A stretch of DNA of 64,000 bases from an uncultured Bacteroidales bacterium. Its GTDB lineage: Bacteria > Bacteroidota > Bacteroidia > Bacteroidales > UBA932. Below, one piece after another: positions 9,111 to 17,098 of this stretch (the first letter of the stretch is position 1; every line of letters begins with the position of its first letter). Location: NCBI GenBank assembly GCA_947168525.1, contig CAMVMG010000005.1, positions 41,939-105,938 on the forward strand. The letters run 5' to 3'. Both the position numbers and the translations under genes were made by a program. The notes under the pieces were generated by a model, which saw nothing but the letters and a program-made list of their open reading frames with translations, had not been told where the DNA came from and did no database searches.

Positions 9111-9664
9111 ACCAATACGCGCCGCAGGGTCCAGGCGTACCAGAGATCTATAAATATGGTGATGACCTCCATGGCGATCAGCCCCCATTGGGATTCCAGC
9201 AGGCCTGTTACATAGAAAAGGACGGGAACCAGGTTGACGATCAGGATACGGATGATCATCCAGAGACCCACTTGGCCCAGCCGGCCCCGGTACCAGACCA
9301 ACAGAAGTATGCCCAGCGGCAGGTAGATAAGCGGCAGCGCCGTAGCGCAGGCGGCGGAAAGGCCCAATGCGGCTTCTCCCAGGCAGAGCAAAACAAAATC
9401 CAGCAAGTTCAGGCCGATGGCAATCCACCAGAGTACAGTCAGCGGATGCGCAAGCCCCTTCATTCCGCGAAGAAGGGCATAATACATCACCACCATTCCC
9501 GCCGTATTCAGCAAGCCAAGAAGAAGGGAGGCATGGGTAAGCAGCCATCTGTTAACCGGTCCATAGGAACAGATGGCCGCCAGGACCATTACGACAAAAG
9601 CGGCTTCGATGAGAGGGCGCGGCAATCCGCTGTGCAGGGTGTCTATGTGCAGAGGACTTTTCAT
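9107..9664 (-). CDS. Multi-pass inner-membrane protein, unknown function
   Basis: A 185-residue hydrophobic protein from MKSPLHIDTL with about six transmembrane segments. It has no recognised motif. The open frame extends upstream to 9766, but the -7 box TATCTTTG at 9673-9680 lies inside that extension, so the start at 9664 is preferred. Its stop abuts a GyrI-like remnant. It is divergent from the AraC-type regulator. Confidence 0.7.
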   Translation of the reverse strand: MKSPLHIDTLHSGLPRPLIEAAFVVMVLAAICSYGPVNRWLLTHASLLLGLLNTAGMVVMYYALLRGMKGLAHPLTVLWWIAIGLNLLDFVLLCLGEAALGLSAACATALPLIYLPLGILLLVWYRGRLGQVGLWMIIRILIVNLVPVLFYVTGLLESQWGLIAMEVITIFIDLWYAWTLRRVLV

Positions 9665-9672
9665 GATATTTA

Positions 9673-9680
9673 CAAAGATA
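9673..9680 (-). promoter_or_regulatory. -7 promoter box (TATCTTTG)
   Basis: Perfect consensus on the minus strand, only 8 bp before the ATG of the membrane-protein gene, implying a very short or absent leader. Confidence 0.45.
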
Positions 9681-9798
9681 AAGAAATAACGGCCATTTGG
9701 GGAGAATAAGAGAATAATTTTCCGAAAATATTGCCGTTTCTGCCAAATTGCGCCGGAATCTGCCAATACACATTGAGGATAAAACGATGGAGATTATT

Positions 9799-9806
9799 TA
9801 TCTTTG
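9799..9806 (+). promoter_or_regulatory. -7 promoter box (TATCTTTG)
   Basis: Perfect consensus. It overlaps the TTG at 9804, so that codon cannot be the start of the AraC-type gene; ATG 9825 is the start. Confidence 0.55.
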
Positions 9807-9824
9807 TCAAATTTTATACCGGAA

Positions 9825-10376
9825 ATGATTGTGCCTTCAACCATAATAATCCTGGCAGCCCTTCTTGCCTTCCTGGCAATGATTGTGGTAATCATTCTGC
9901 TCATCCGGACAACCCGTACCGTAGTGGACAAAAATACGGCCCTCACCAAACAATTGCTGGAAACCCCCGTGGATCAAATCAGGAAAGACCTTTCTTCCGT
10001 AGAGCAGCCGATGAAAATGGACGATACCCAGCTGATGGCATGGATGGATGCCAAAATAGATGAGCTTGCCTTGTGCCAGCAGCCTGATATTGATTTGAAA
10101 ACGATGTCCGATACATTGGGTCTCTCTCAGCGCCGTATTATCCGGCTGCTCAAAAGCCAGCCGCAATACGGCAGTTTTGCTTCCTACATCACGGAGAAGC
10201 GTCTGGAAAAGGCCTGCGCTCTTTTGAAAGCACATCCGGAATTTACCATAGAGAGCATCTGCAAGGATGCCGGTTTTTCCTCCAGACGTACGTTTCAAGC
10301 CATTTTCAAAACCCGCCTGGGCATGAGTCCTTCGGAATACCGGAGTGCCGTGCTGAACGAAGAAAATAACAGATGA
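9825..10376 (+). CDS. Membrane-anchored AraC-family regulator
   Basis: A 183-residue protein with one N-terminal transmembrane helix (IIILAALLAFLAMIVVIILL) and a C-terminal AraC/XylS DNA-binding domain: SDTLGLSQRRIIRLLKSQ, then CKDAGFSSRRTFQAIFK and the closing GMSPSEYR. No periplasmic sensor is present, so it may respond to a membrane partner. Its stop overlaps the start of the downstream lipoprotein (ATGA), so regulator and lipoprotein form one transcript and may be functionally linked. Confidence 0.8.
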   Translation: MIVPSTIIILAALLAFLAMIVVIILLIRTTRTVVDKNTALTKQLLETPVDQIRKDLSSVEQPMKMDDTQLMAWMDAKIDELALCQQPDIDLKTMSDTLGLSQRRIIRLLKSQPQYGSFASYITEKRLEKACALLKAHPEFTIESICKDAGFSSRRTFQAIFKTRLGMSPSEYRSAVLNEENNR

Positions 10377-10900
10377 AAAAGTATCTCACCCCCTTGTTTC
10401 TTCTTGTGCTGCTGACACTTGGATCCTGTGGCAGCACCCGATATGCCGGTTCCGGGACTAAAATGTCCGATATCCGGGAGTTCGCTTTCCTGAAGCCCTG
10501 TGCCTATATGGCGCTTTACGACACTGACGGCAGATCCTACCACCAGGGAAATGTCGATATCGCCACCAATATCATTACCCAAATCATTAATGCAGAGCGT
10601 TTTCCTTTCACCGATGTAATGGAGGCCGACTACCAGGGAGAGGACAAGGATGCCCTGGAATGGGCGCTGAACCTTTCGGAGGTCAATGCAAAGCAAGTGG
10701 ACCGTTTGCGGGTGCCCAAGTCTTTGTTGAAGCGGATGGAGAGCGTCGACAACCGGTACGGCCTGTTCATCTATTCAGAGGGATACACCACGACCCAGGA
10801 GGCATACGATGCGGAAAAACGGGCAAAGGCTGCCAGTCGGGTGATAGATGCGGCGGCTAAAGCTTACCGGAATCAGCCGGCTCACCAATCCCAGCGGTAG
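10373..10900 (+). CDS. Lipoprotein, N-terminal part of a frameshifted gene
   Basis: Encodes a signal peptide with lipobox LGSC (Cys19) and about 155 further residues including RFPFTDVMEADYQGEDKDAL. From about residue 162 (AYRNQPAHQSQR) the sequence loses its protein-like character, while the +1 frame continues sensibly to 11072. I read this as one ~230-residue lipoprotein interrupted by a one-base change near 10858-10866, either a real mutation or a sequence error. Function unknown. Translationally coupled to the AraC-type regulator. Confidence 0.65.
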   Translation: MKKYLTPLFLLVLLTLGSCGSTRYAGSGTKMSDIREFAFLKPCAYMALYDTDGRSYHQGNVDIATNIITQIINAERFPFTDVMEADYQGEDKDALEWALNLSEVNAKQVDRLRVPKSLLKRMESVDNRYGLFIYSEGYTTTQEAYDAEKRAKAASRVIDAAAKAYRNQPAHQSQR

Positions 10901-11072
10901 CTATTTCCCCAGCGATCCATACGGCAACGAGATGATCTGTGTTGTCATCGACAAGCAGGAGCAGCGCGTCATCTATTATGCCAGGCAGACGCCCACCTTC
11001 GCCTCCTTCCCGAAGGATCGTGCCGATGTTAGCAAACTGCTGCACAAACTCCTGAAAGATTTTATCCGTTAA
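10848..11072 (+). pseudogene. Out-of-frame C-terminal half of the same lipoprotein
   Basis: Carries PSGSYFPSDPYGNEMICVVI and QRVIYYARQTPTFASFP, a coherent globular segment lacking its own signal peptide, ending in KLLKDFIR. It overlaps the upstream frame by 53 bp and lies in the +1 frame, the pattern expected of a single gene split by a frameshift. Independent translation from ATG 10848 is possible but less likely. Confidence 0.55.
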
Positions 11073-11093
11073 ACCTTTAATAATTAACAAATC

Positions 11094-11477
11094 ATGAAAA
11101 CCATCAAACTTATTGCAATGGCAGTCGTAGCCTGCGTGGCCCTCTGCTTCACTTCCTGTTCGAAGATTAACGACCCCGGTGATTCTGGCTCGTACACCGC
11201 CATCTGCGACATTGCTGTTACCGGCAGCGAAGGTTCCGGTATCATTTTCAACAAGATCAGGGATGCTGTCATCCTGGCCGGCAGAGGCTTCAATTTCCGC
11301 ACCTCCGCCAATGACAAGGTCGTCACTGACGCCGCCGACAAAGTGGCTGCTGAATATAAGGACCAGGCCAACAAACCGATTGTTGTTTCCGTGGTTTTCC
11401 GGCCCGGCAACGCCATGGGCGAAGCTGAGAAAGCGGATATTGTCATCAAGAAATATACGTTTACTCCTGTAAACTAG
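11094..11477 (+). CDS. Small lipoprotein, unknown function
   Basis: A 127-residue protein with a signal peptide and lipobox FTSC (Cys21). The mature part has alternating beta-like strands and ends in DIVIKKYTFTPVN. It follows the frameshifted lipoprotein by 21 bp and precedes an intrinsic terminator, so it ends the transcription unit that starts with the AraC-type regulator. Confidence 0.75.
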   Translation: MKTIKLIAMAVVACVALCFTSCSKINDPGDSGSYTAICDIAVTGSEGSGIIFNKIRDAVILAGRGFNFRTSANDKVVTDAADKVAAEYKDQANKPIVVSVVFRPGNAMGEAEKADIVIKKYTFTPVN

Positions 11478-11527
11478 GCATTAAGGATACTTTATTTCAA
11501 ACTTAATAAAGTTAGAACAACAAGGTG

Positions 11528-11561
11528 AATCCGCCGGAATGATAATCTCATCCGGCGGATT
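11528..11561 (+). terminator. Intrinsic terminator after the lipoprotein operon
   Basis: A perfect 10-bp stem, AATCCGCCGG (11528-11537) with CCGGCGGATT (11552-11561), a 14-nt loop and a short T-rich tail (TTTCTCT). Confidence 0.7.
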
Positions 11562-11754
11562 TCTCTGTTATGCAAGCCTACGCGAGGACTTGACTGCGAA
11601 ACTGTTTGGATTGGCTGCACTCCATCAGGTAACTTCTTCACCACTACATGAGAGGGCCTGCCGGCGTCATTGGCTTTGTGTTTCTTTCTCCCCATCGTGG
11701 AACGTAACCAAGATGGAAAGAAACGCACACCGGCCAATCAGGAGCACAAAGATA
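11562..11754 (-). other. Gene-poor stretch with a minus-strand promoter box
   Basis: The 11478-11899 gap holds no convincing protein gene. On the minus strand a perfect TATCTTTG (11747-11754) would start a transcript running to the hairpin at 11528-11561. Short ORFs on both strands have no protein-like features. It may be a small RNA or a decayed remnant. Confidence 0.25.
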
Positions 11755-11802
11755 CTCATTTTATTAATTCCCGTCTACCGGTCAAGTCCAAGATGTTCCA
11801 AA

Positions 11803-11849
11803 TATAGTGCTGGTGATGTGACTTTTTCTGGCACATCACCAGCACTATA
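11803..11849. repeat. Long perfect inverted repeat, 18-bp arms
   Basis: TATAGTGCTGGTGATGTG (11803-11820) is perfectly complementary to 11832-11849, with an 11-nt loop. There is no T tract on either side strong enough for a standard terminator. It lies just upstream of the promoter of the methyltransferase gene. Its ATAGTG...CACTAT tips resemble those of the palindrome at 48873-48904. Confidence 0.7.
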
Positions 11850-11863
11850 AAAAGGATAATGAT

Positions 11864-11871
11864 TATCTTTG
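11864..11871 (+). promoter_or_regulatory. -7 promoter box (TATCTTTG)
   Basis: Perfect consensus, 28 bp before the methyltransferase ATG and 14 bp after the large inverted repeat. Confidence 0.55.
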
Positions 11872-11899
11872 AGAGTTAGATAAATTATACTTCAAAACT

Positions 11900-12571
11900 A
11901 TGTATAAAGATTTGCTTAAGCAAGCGCTGGCAAAATTCTTCCTGGGCGTTATTCTGCTGGGGCTGCTCATCTTCCTCCCGGCCTGGTCTTTTCACTACTG
12001 GCAGGGTTGGCTTTTGATGGGGATTCTGTTTGTGCCGATGTTCATTGCCGGGCTTGTGATGATGGCAAATAATCCAGATTTATTGCGGAAGCGTCTCAAC
12101 GCAAAGGAACAAGAGGCGGAACAGAAGACCGTCGTAAAGCTCAGCGGAGCCCTTTTTATTGCCGCCTTTGTGGTGGCGGGGTTGAACTGGCGCTTTGGCT
12201 GGTGGGTCTTGCCGGATTGGGCCGTATGGGTGGCCGCAGGGGTGTTTCTGGGATCCTATCTCCTGTATGCGGAGGTACTTCGGGAGAATACTTACCTGTC
12301 CCGGACCATCGAGGTTCAGCAGAACCAGAAGGTCATTGATACGGGACTTTATGGTATTGTCAGGCACCCTATGTATATGGCCACCACCATTCTTTTCCTG
12401 GCGATGCCTCTGGTACTGGCCAGCCCCATCTCATTCATTATTATGCTGGGTTACATACCCGTGATTGCGAGGCGCATTGGGAATGAGGAAAAAGTGCTAG
12501 AAGAAGGGCTGGAAGGATATGCAGAGTACAAAGAGAAGGTAAAATACAGAATCCTGCCTTTTATCTGGTAA
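11900..12571 (+). CDS. Isoprenylcysteine carboxyl methyltransferase-like membrane protein
   Basis: A 223-residue multi-pass protein of the ICMT/PEMT type. The C-terminal half has the SAM-binding signature of that superfamily: YGIVRHPMYMATTILF, a hydrophobic pair of helices, then RIGNEEKVLEE and YAEYKEKVKYRILPFIW. It should methylate a lipid-like or small membrane substrate using S-adenosylmethionine; bacterial members rarely have known substrates. It is a single-gene unit with its own promoter. Confidence 0.8.
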   Translation: MYKDLLKQALAKFFLGVILLGLLIFLPAWSFHYWQGWLLMGILFVPMFIAGLVMMANNPDLLRKRLNAKEQEAEQKTVVKLSGALFIAAFVVAGLNWRFGWWVLPDWAVWVAAGVFLGSYLLYAEVLRENTYLSRTIEVQQNQKVIDTGLYGIVRHPMYMATTILFLAMPLVLASPISFIIMLGYIPVIARRIGNEEKVLEEGLEGYAEYKEKVKYRILPFIW

Positions 12572-12624
12572 AAACGAACGGAAAATGTGACCAAATGCGA
12601 CTGAAAATCTATCAACGCGAGTTG

Positions 12625-12679
12625 GTCCACAATTTTGTGGTCCACAATTTTGTGGACTAAAAATAATACGCTATATTTG
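12625..12679 (+). promoter_or_regulatory. Tandem CCACAA-TT-TTGTGG boxes before a -7 promoter
   Basis: Two copies of TCCACAATTTTGTGG lie head to tail (12626-12640 and 12641-12655), each an interrupted palindrome, ending in GGAC to mirror the initial GTCC. The -7 box TATATTTG follows at 12672-12679, 18 bp before the ATPase start. The arrangement looks like a dimeric operator over the -33 region. Confidence 0.5.
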
Positions 12680-12696
12680 CAAAAAAATAATGACTT

Positions 12697-13824
12697 ATGG
12701 GCAAGCCATTTGTATACGGAACCGCCGTCTTTGGAGAGAACTTTACCGATAGGAAAGCTGAATCCAAGCATCTCAAGATGAATTTCGAGGCAGGTGTGAA
12801 TACTATTCTGATTTCTCCCCGCAGGACAGGGAAGACCTCTCTGGTATATAAGGCTGTTGAACAAATAACGGATCCATCTATCAAGATTGTTATGATGGAC
12901 ATCTATGATTGCCGTGACGAATATGAGTTCTATGAACGTTTTGCATCGTCTGTGCTAAGAGGTCTGGCTACAAAGGCGGAACAGGCAATGACTCTGGCCA
13001 AAAACTTTCTCTCCCGTCTTTCTCCCAAAATATCCATCTCGCCGGACCCGTCGCAGGAGTTTTCAGTTTCCTTCGGCATCGGCCCAAAGACAGAAAAGCC
13101 GGAGGAGATCCTTGACCTTCCTGAAAAAATAGCTCAAAAGAGAAATCTGAACATCGTGGTTTGCATTGACGAGTTTCAGCAAGTTGGAGAATTCCCGGAT
13201 TCTGTCGGTTTCCAAAAGAAGGCGAGGGGCGTGTGGCAATTGCAAAAGAACGTATCATATTGCCTGTTTGGGAGCAAGAAACATATGATGGATAAGCTAT
13301 TTCAGGATAAGTCCATGCCATTCTATCATTTCGGAGATTTTTTTTTCCTGGAGGCGATACCAAAGGAAGAATGGGTCAATTACATTGTCCAACGCTTTGC
13401 TACAAGGAATATGATTATTTCAGAAGAAATGGCAGGGCGACTGTGCGATAAAGTCCAGTTGTATTCATCATATGTTCAGCAACTTGCCTGGAATGTAATG
13501 ATAGAGACTGAAGGAGAAGTAACGGAGCAGAATCTGGAGAGTGGGTATGAACTTCTGATAAGACAGACATCGGCGCTGTTCATGCGTCAACTGGCCAATC
13601 TGACGGTATACCAGATGAACTATTTAAAGGCCCTGGACGCAGGTATACATACTGGTTTCCAGTCGTCAAGCATACTGGAGGAATACCGCCTGGGTAGCAA
13701 ATCGAATATCACAAGGATAGAGAACGTTCTTTTAGGTAAGGAGTTGATCGATAAAAGGCCTGATGGCGTATACTTCGCCGATCCTGTGTTCGCTTACTGG
13801 TTCCATAGGAAGTATTGTATATGA
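12697..13824 (+). CDS. Solitary AAA-type ATPase (archaeal ATPase-like)
   Basis: A 375-residue protein with Walker A SPRRTGKTSL (residues 40-49) and Walker B NIVVCIDEF (152-160), followed by an AAA lid and a C-terminal winged-helix-like end (VLLGKELIDKRPDGVYFADPVFAYWF). This matches the Arch_ATPase family (PF01637), frequent as stand-alone genes in Bacteroidales; function unknown. It is moderately AT-rich relative to neighbours. The 10-mer GTGACCAAAT occurs on both sides (12587-12596, 13887-13896), hinting at mobility. Confidence 0.8.
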   Translation: MGKPFVYGTAVFGENFTDRKAESKHLKMNFEAGVNTILISPRRTGKTSLVYKAVEQITDPSIKIVMMDIYDCRDEYEFYERFASSVLRGLATKAEQAMTLAKNFLSRLSPKISISPDPSQEFSVSFGIGPKTEKPEEILDLPEKIAQKRNLNIVVCIDEFQQVGEFPDSVGFQKKARGVWQLQKNVSYCLFGSKKHMMDKLFQDKSMPFYHFGDFFFLEAIPKEEWVNYIVQRFATRNMIISEEMAGRLCDKVQLYSSYVQQLAWNVMIETEGEVTEQNLESGYELLIRQTSALFMRQLANLTVYQMNYLKALDAGIHTGFQSSSILEEYRLGSKSNITRIENVLLGKELIDKRPDGVYFADPVFAYWFHRKYCI

Positions 13825-13962
13825 TTCACTTTGTCAATAATATCGATTATATTCCGGAACACTTGCCTCCAGAAGCGCGCCCCAAAGTGACCAAATCTGG
13901 GGGATACAAATAACAAGACTTTGCAAGGTGTTTGAAAACCAGCAACTTACAAAGTCTGTTCG

Positions 13963-14047
13963 TGCCTCGGGCGGGAATCGAACCCGCACGGCCGTTTCGG
14001 GCCAAGGGATTTTAAGTCCCTCGTGTCTACCATTCCACCACCAAGGC
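13963..14047 (-). tRNA. tRNA-Leu (anticodon UAA)
   Basis: Minus-strand sequence begins GCCTTGGTGGTGGAATGG and ends GGTTCGATTCCCGCCCGAGGCA. The acceptor stem GCCTTGG/CCGAGGC pairs fully with one G-U; the anticodon loop ACTTAAAAT gives UAA; the variable arm is long as in class II tRNAs; the T arm is GCGGG-TTCGATT-CCCGC. CCA is not encoded. Confidence 0.95.
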
Positions 14048-14111
14048 AAATAGGGTTGACATTACAAAGATACACATTAATTTCGGAATTCGTGCAGGCC
14101 GGTGATTAGGA

Positions 14112-15569
14112 TTACCATGGGACAGGATTGTTTACCCGCACACCATATCCGGCGGGAAGCGTATGGGGAAGCGGCTCCGGGGAGCCAGCAAGGGTGGCTG
14201 CCTTGGTACTGAGCGGCTTCCCGGAAGAAAGGGCCAGCACGGCAGCGAACATGGTTTCGGCCGGGTCTCCCAGCTGTGTCCCGTCCAGCGGATTGTCTTT
14301 CGCTTCAAAGTCGGCCGGAATGCCGTCTGGCATGCTCAGGGTGACACCGTCGCGGTCTGTATAGCGCGATGAAATCACGTAGATGCCCCAGTCTTTGGTG
14401 AGCTCGATGGCCTTGTCGCAATCCACGTCATTGTCTTTCTGCTTGGCCAGGGACGTGTACCAGTTCTGTGACTGGATTAGGTAACCACCGCAGAATTTCC
14501 CGTAGGTCTGCCCGCCCACCAGGGTTACGTCCATGTAGGGTTTGAGCCCGCAGATCAGCGCCTCGGAGGCCGATGCCGTTTCCTTCGTGGTAATCACCCA
14601 TAGCTTCTTGATGCCCGGATTCACCTCTCCGGGATAAACCGAGTAAGAGTCGCGTCCGGAGTTGATATGGAATTCCGGGGCGAAGGGGGTAGTGGACTCG
14701 TCGGCGTATTCTTCGGCCATCTTGGCATTGAAGACTTCCCGGTTGAAGATGCTGCCTGCCGCCACTTCCTTCGGCGGGGCAATCATGGAGGCCAGGACGG
14801 CGCTGGTAACAGTGTATCCGCCCCCGTTGTATCGCAGGTCCAGCACCAGTTCCTCGATGCCATTTTCCTTGAAGGTCCGGAAGGTGTGCTCCAGGTCCCG
14901 TGCGGCTTCCATGGTGAAATTGGTAAAGTGCAGGTAGCCGATGTTTTTCCCGTTGACAGTCAGAGTGCGTGTAGTCTGCACCGGATTCTCGTACATCTGC
15001 TCCGCCTTCAACGTAAGGCTTTTCCCGGTAGAGAAGCCCAACAGGACGGATTGGCTCCCGTAAAACTTCTCCTGGAGCAGTGAAGCGTAGTTGTCCGCCG
15101 TCAGTTCTACTCCGTCCAGGCTCAGGATGACATGTCCGCGGTGGATGCCGGCTTTCGCAGCCGGCGACGATGTATAGGTATAGTTCACCACCATGCACAC
15201 CTTCTGTTTTGCGGCATCGGCATAGTACAGGCTGAAATCAAAACCGTAGCTCAGATTTTCTCCGGTGAGGCTGCTCAGGAAGCTGTGGTAATCCGGCAGC
15301 GCGCGGGTCCATCTGTCCACCAGATTCCCGTTCTTGTCCTTGTAACGGATCGACTCCACTTTTTCTACCGGGTCTACCCCGTACGTCCAGTCAGACATGC
15401 CCTCAGATACCTCGTCCACCCAGAGGTAAAAGCTATTCATGATATTGAAAGCGAAGAGGTTGGCATAATAGGGAAGTCCCTTCTCGCCGGTTTCTGTGGG
15501 ATCGGACTGCTGGCAGGCGCAAGGCAGCAGCAGAACTGCCAGAAGGAGTATATGCAGGAATCTTTTCAT
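14112..15569 (-). CDS. S41 family C-terminal-processing protease lipoprotein
   Basis: A 485-residue periplasmic or surface protease. The signal peptide ends in a cysteine-rich lipobox (LLPCAC). A PDZ-like segment (SSPAAKAGIHRGHVILSLDG, ~134-153) precedes the S41 core with DLRYNGGG (~244-251), the nucleophile in TASASEA (Ser333) and the general-base lysine in TYGK (Lys358), spaced 25 residues as in Prc/CtpA. The frame is open further upstream, but ATG 15569 gives the signal peptide and overlaps the rodA stop by one base, so it is the last gene of the mre operon. Confidence 0.9.
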   Translation of the reverse strand: MKRFLHILLLAVLLLPCACQQSDPTETGEKGLPYYANLFAFNIMNSFYLWVDEVSEGMSDWTYGVDPVEKVESIRYKDKNGNLVDRWTRALPDYHSFLSSLTGENLSYGFDFSLYYADAAKQKVCMVVNYTYTSSPAAKAGIHRGHVILSLDGVELTADNYASLLQEKFYGSQSVLLGFSTGKSLTLKAEQMYENPVQTTRTLTVNGKNIGYLHFTNFTMEAARDLEHTFRTFKENGIEELVLDLRYNGGGYTVTSAVLASMIAPPKEVAAGSIFNREVFNAKMAEEYADESTTPFAPEFHINSGRDSYSVYPGEVNPGIKKLWVITTKETASASEALICGLKPYMDVTLVGGQTYGKFCGGYLIQSQNWYTSLAKQKDNDVDCDKAIELTKDWGIYVISSRYTDRDGVTLSMPDGIPADFEAKDNPLDGTQLGDPAETMFAAVLALSSGKPLSTKAATLAGSPEPLPHTLPAGYGVRVNNPVPW

Positions 15570-17098
15570 CAGAAGTATTTTTTCTCGTCCCGGTACAAGG
15601 CCAGGAATATGAACAGCAGCACGGTGAAGGCCCATAGGGAGGACCCTCCGTAGCTGAGAAAAGGCAACGGAATGCCGATCACGGGCATCAGCCCCACGGT
15701 CATACCTACGTTGATAAACAGGTGCATGAAGATACAGGCGGCCACGCAGTAGCCGTAGATGCGCGTAAACTTTCCCCGGCAGCGCTCAGCGTCCAGGACA
15801 AGCCGCACAATCAGGAACGCATACAGCAGGATCACGATGAGGCAGCCCACAAAGCCCCATTCCTCACCCACGGTGCAGAAGATAAAGTCGGTCGATTGTT
15901 CCGGAACAAAGCCAAAGGTGGTCTGGGTCCCTTGCAGGAACCCCTTGCCGAACAGCCCGCCGGAGCCGATGGCAATCTTGGACTGGTTCACGTTGTACCC
16001 GACGCCGGAGAGGTCTTCTTTCATGCCCAGAAGGACCTCGATACGGCCCCGCTGGTGCGGCTGGAGCACATCCTGGAAAATGTAGTCGGCCGAAAAAATC
16101 AGGATGACCCCCGCCACGAACGTAGCCAGCGCAATCCCCAGGAATCCGTCCCTTTTCCGATAGGCGTACAAGGCCAGCGGCGGCAGCGCCAGGACGCTCA
16201 GGGCCAGCAGGATGTAGATGGGCTTGACCTTCAGGAGGAAACTCCAGAAGTATTCCCGGTTTTCCCCGGCGGCAGGCACCCAGGTAACCTGGGTCATCCA
16301 GTCTATGCGGGACTGCACCCCGGCGCATACCCAGTCCCAGGCGGCCGGCAGCAGGGCCATCAGCAGCACGAAGGCACCTCCCACTCCCAGTTTCTTCCAG
16401 AAATCATTCCCGGTGAGGGCCGAGGAAAGCACCAGGACGCCCAGCAGCAGGATCACCGACCAGTAAGAGCCCAGCGTGAGCGTGGATATGAACAGCCCGA
16501 TTACCAGGCCGGTCAGCCCCAGCCACCATCCCGACAGCCCCTCCCGGTACAGGACGAAGATGAACCCGGCATAGACCAGGGCGCTTCCGGTCTCGCTCTC
16601 TGCCACAATCACCAGCATGGGGGCGGCGATGATGGCGACGGCCAGGACAAAGTCTTTGAAACGGGACATCTTGAAAGTCTGCTGGCTGAGCACGAAGGCC
16701 AGTAGCAAAGATGTGGTTATCTTGGAAATCTCTGCCGGCTGGAACTTGACGGGCCCCAGCTCGAACCATGAGTGGGAGCCTTTGACATCCTTGGACACGA
16801 AAATCACCAGGACCAGCAGCCCCAGTACGGCCAGGTACATGGGGATGGGGAGCGCCTCCCAGATTTTGGGCGGGATCACGAACAGGATGAGCCCCGCCAG
16901 GCCGAATGCCGTAAGCATCCACACGAACTGTTTCCCGCTGCGGGCGCTCCAGGCGAAGATGGAAGAGGGACCGGTGGAATGGATGGAGGCATAGATGCTC
17001 ACCCAGCCAATCAGGACCAGTACCAGGTACACGCCCACCAGCGCCCAGTCGATCGACTGCCGCAGACGCCGCTGGGGTATGGCTCCTTCCGTAATCAT
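15569..17098 (-). CDS. rodA: Rod shape-determining SEDS glycosyltransferase RodA
   Basis: A 509-residue polytopic protein of the FtsW/RodA/SpoVE family, the peptidoglycan polymerase of the elongasome. Diagnostic stretches are GSHSWFELGPVKFQPAEISK and, near the C-terminus, FIFCTVGEEWGFVG and GIPLPFLSYGGSS. Its position directly after mrdA in an mreBCD operon identifies it as RodA rather than FtsW. It is longer than the usual ~400 residues because of extended loops in the middle (residues ~240-350). Confidence 0.93.
   Translation of the reverse strand: MITEGAIPQRRLRQSIDWALVGVYLVLVLIGWVSIYASIHSTGPSSIFAWSARSGKQFVWMLTAFGLAGLILFVIPPKIWEALPIPMYLAVLGLLVLVIFVSKDVKGSHSWFELGPVKFQPAEISKITTSLLLAFVLSQQTFKMSRFKDFVLAVAIIAAPMLVIVAESETGSALVYAGFIFVLYREGLSGWWLGLTGLVIGLFISTLTLGSYWSVILLLGVLVLSSALTGNDFWKKLGVGGAFVLLMALLPAAWDWVCAGVQSRIDWMTQVTWVPAAGENREYFWSFLLKVKPIYILLALSVLALPPLALYAYRKRDGFLGIALATFVAGVILIFSADYIFQDVLQPHQRGRIEVLLGMKEDLSGVGYNVNQSKIAIGSGGLFGKGFLQGTQTTFGFVPEQSTDFIFCTVGEEWGFVGCLIVILLYAFLIVRLVLDAERCRGKFTRIYGYCVAACIFMHLFINVGMTVGLMPVIGIPLPFLSYGGSSLWAFTVLLFIFLALYRDEKKYF

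Noticed and set aside
9804..9824. TTG start for the AraC-type regulator
   Set aside because: The codon is inside the -7 promoter box, so it would not be in the mRNA.
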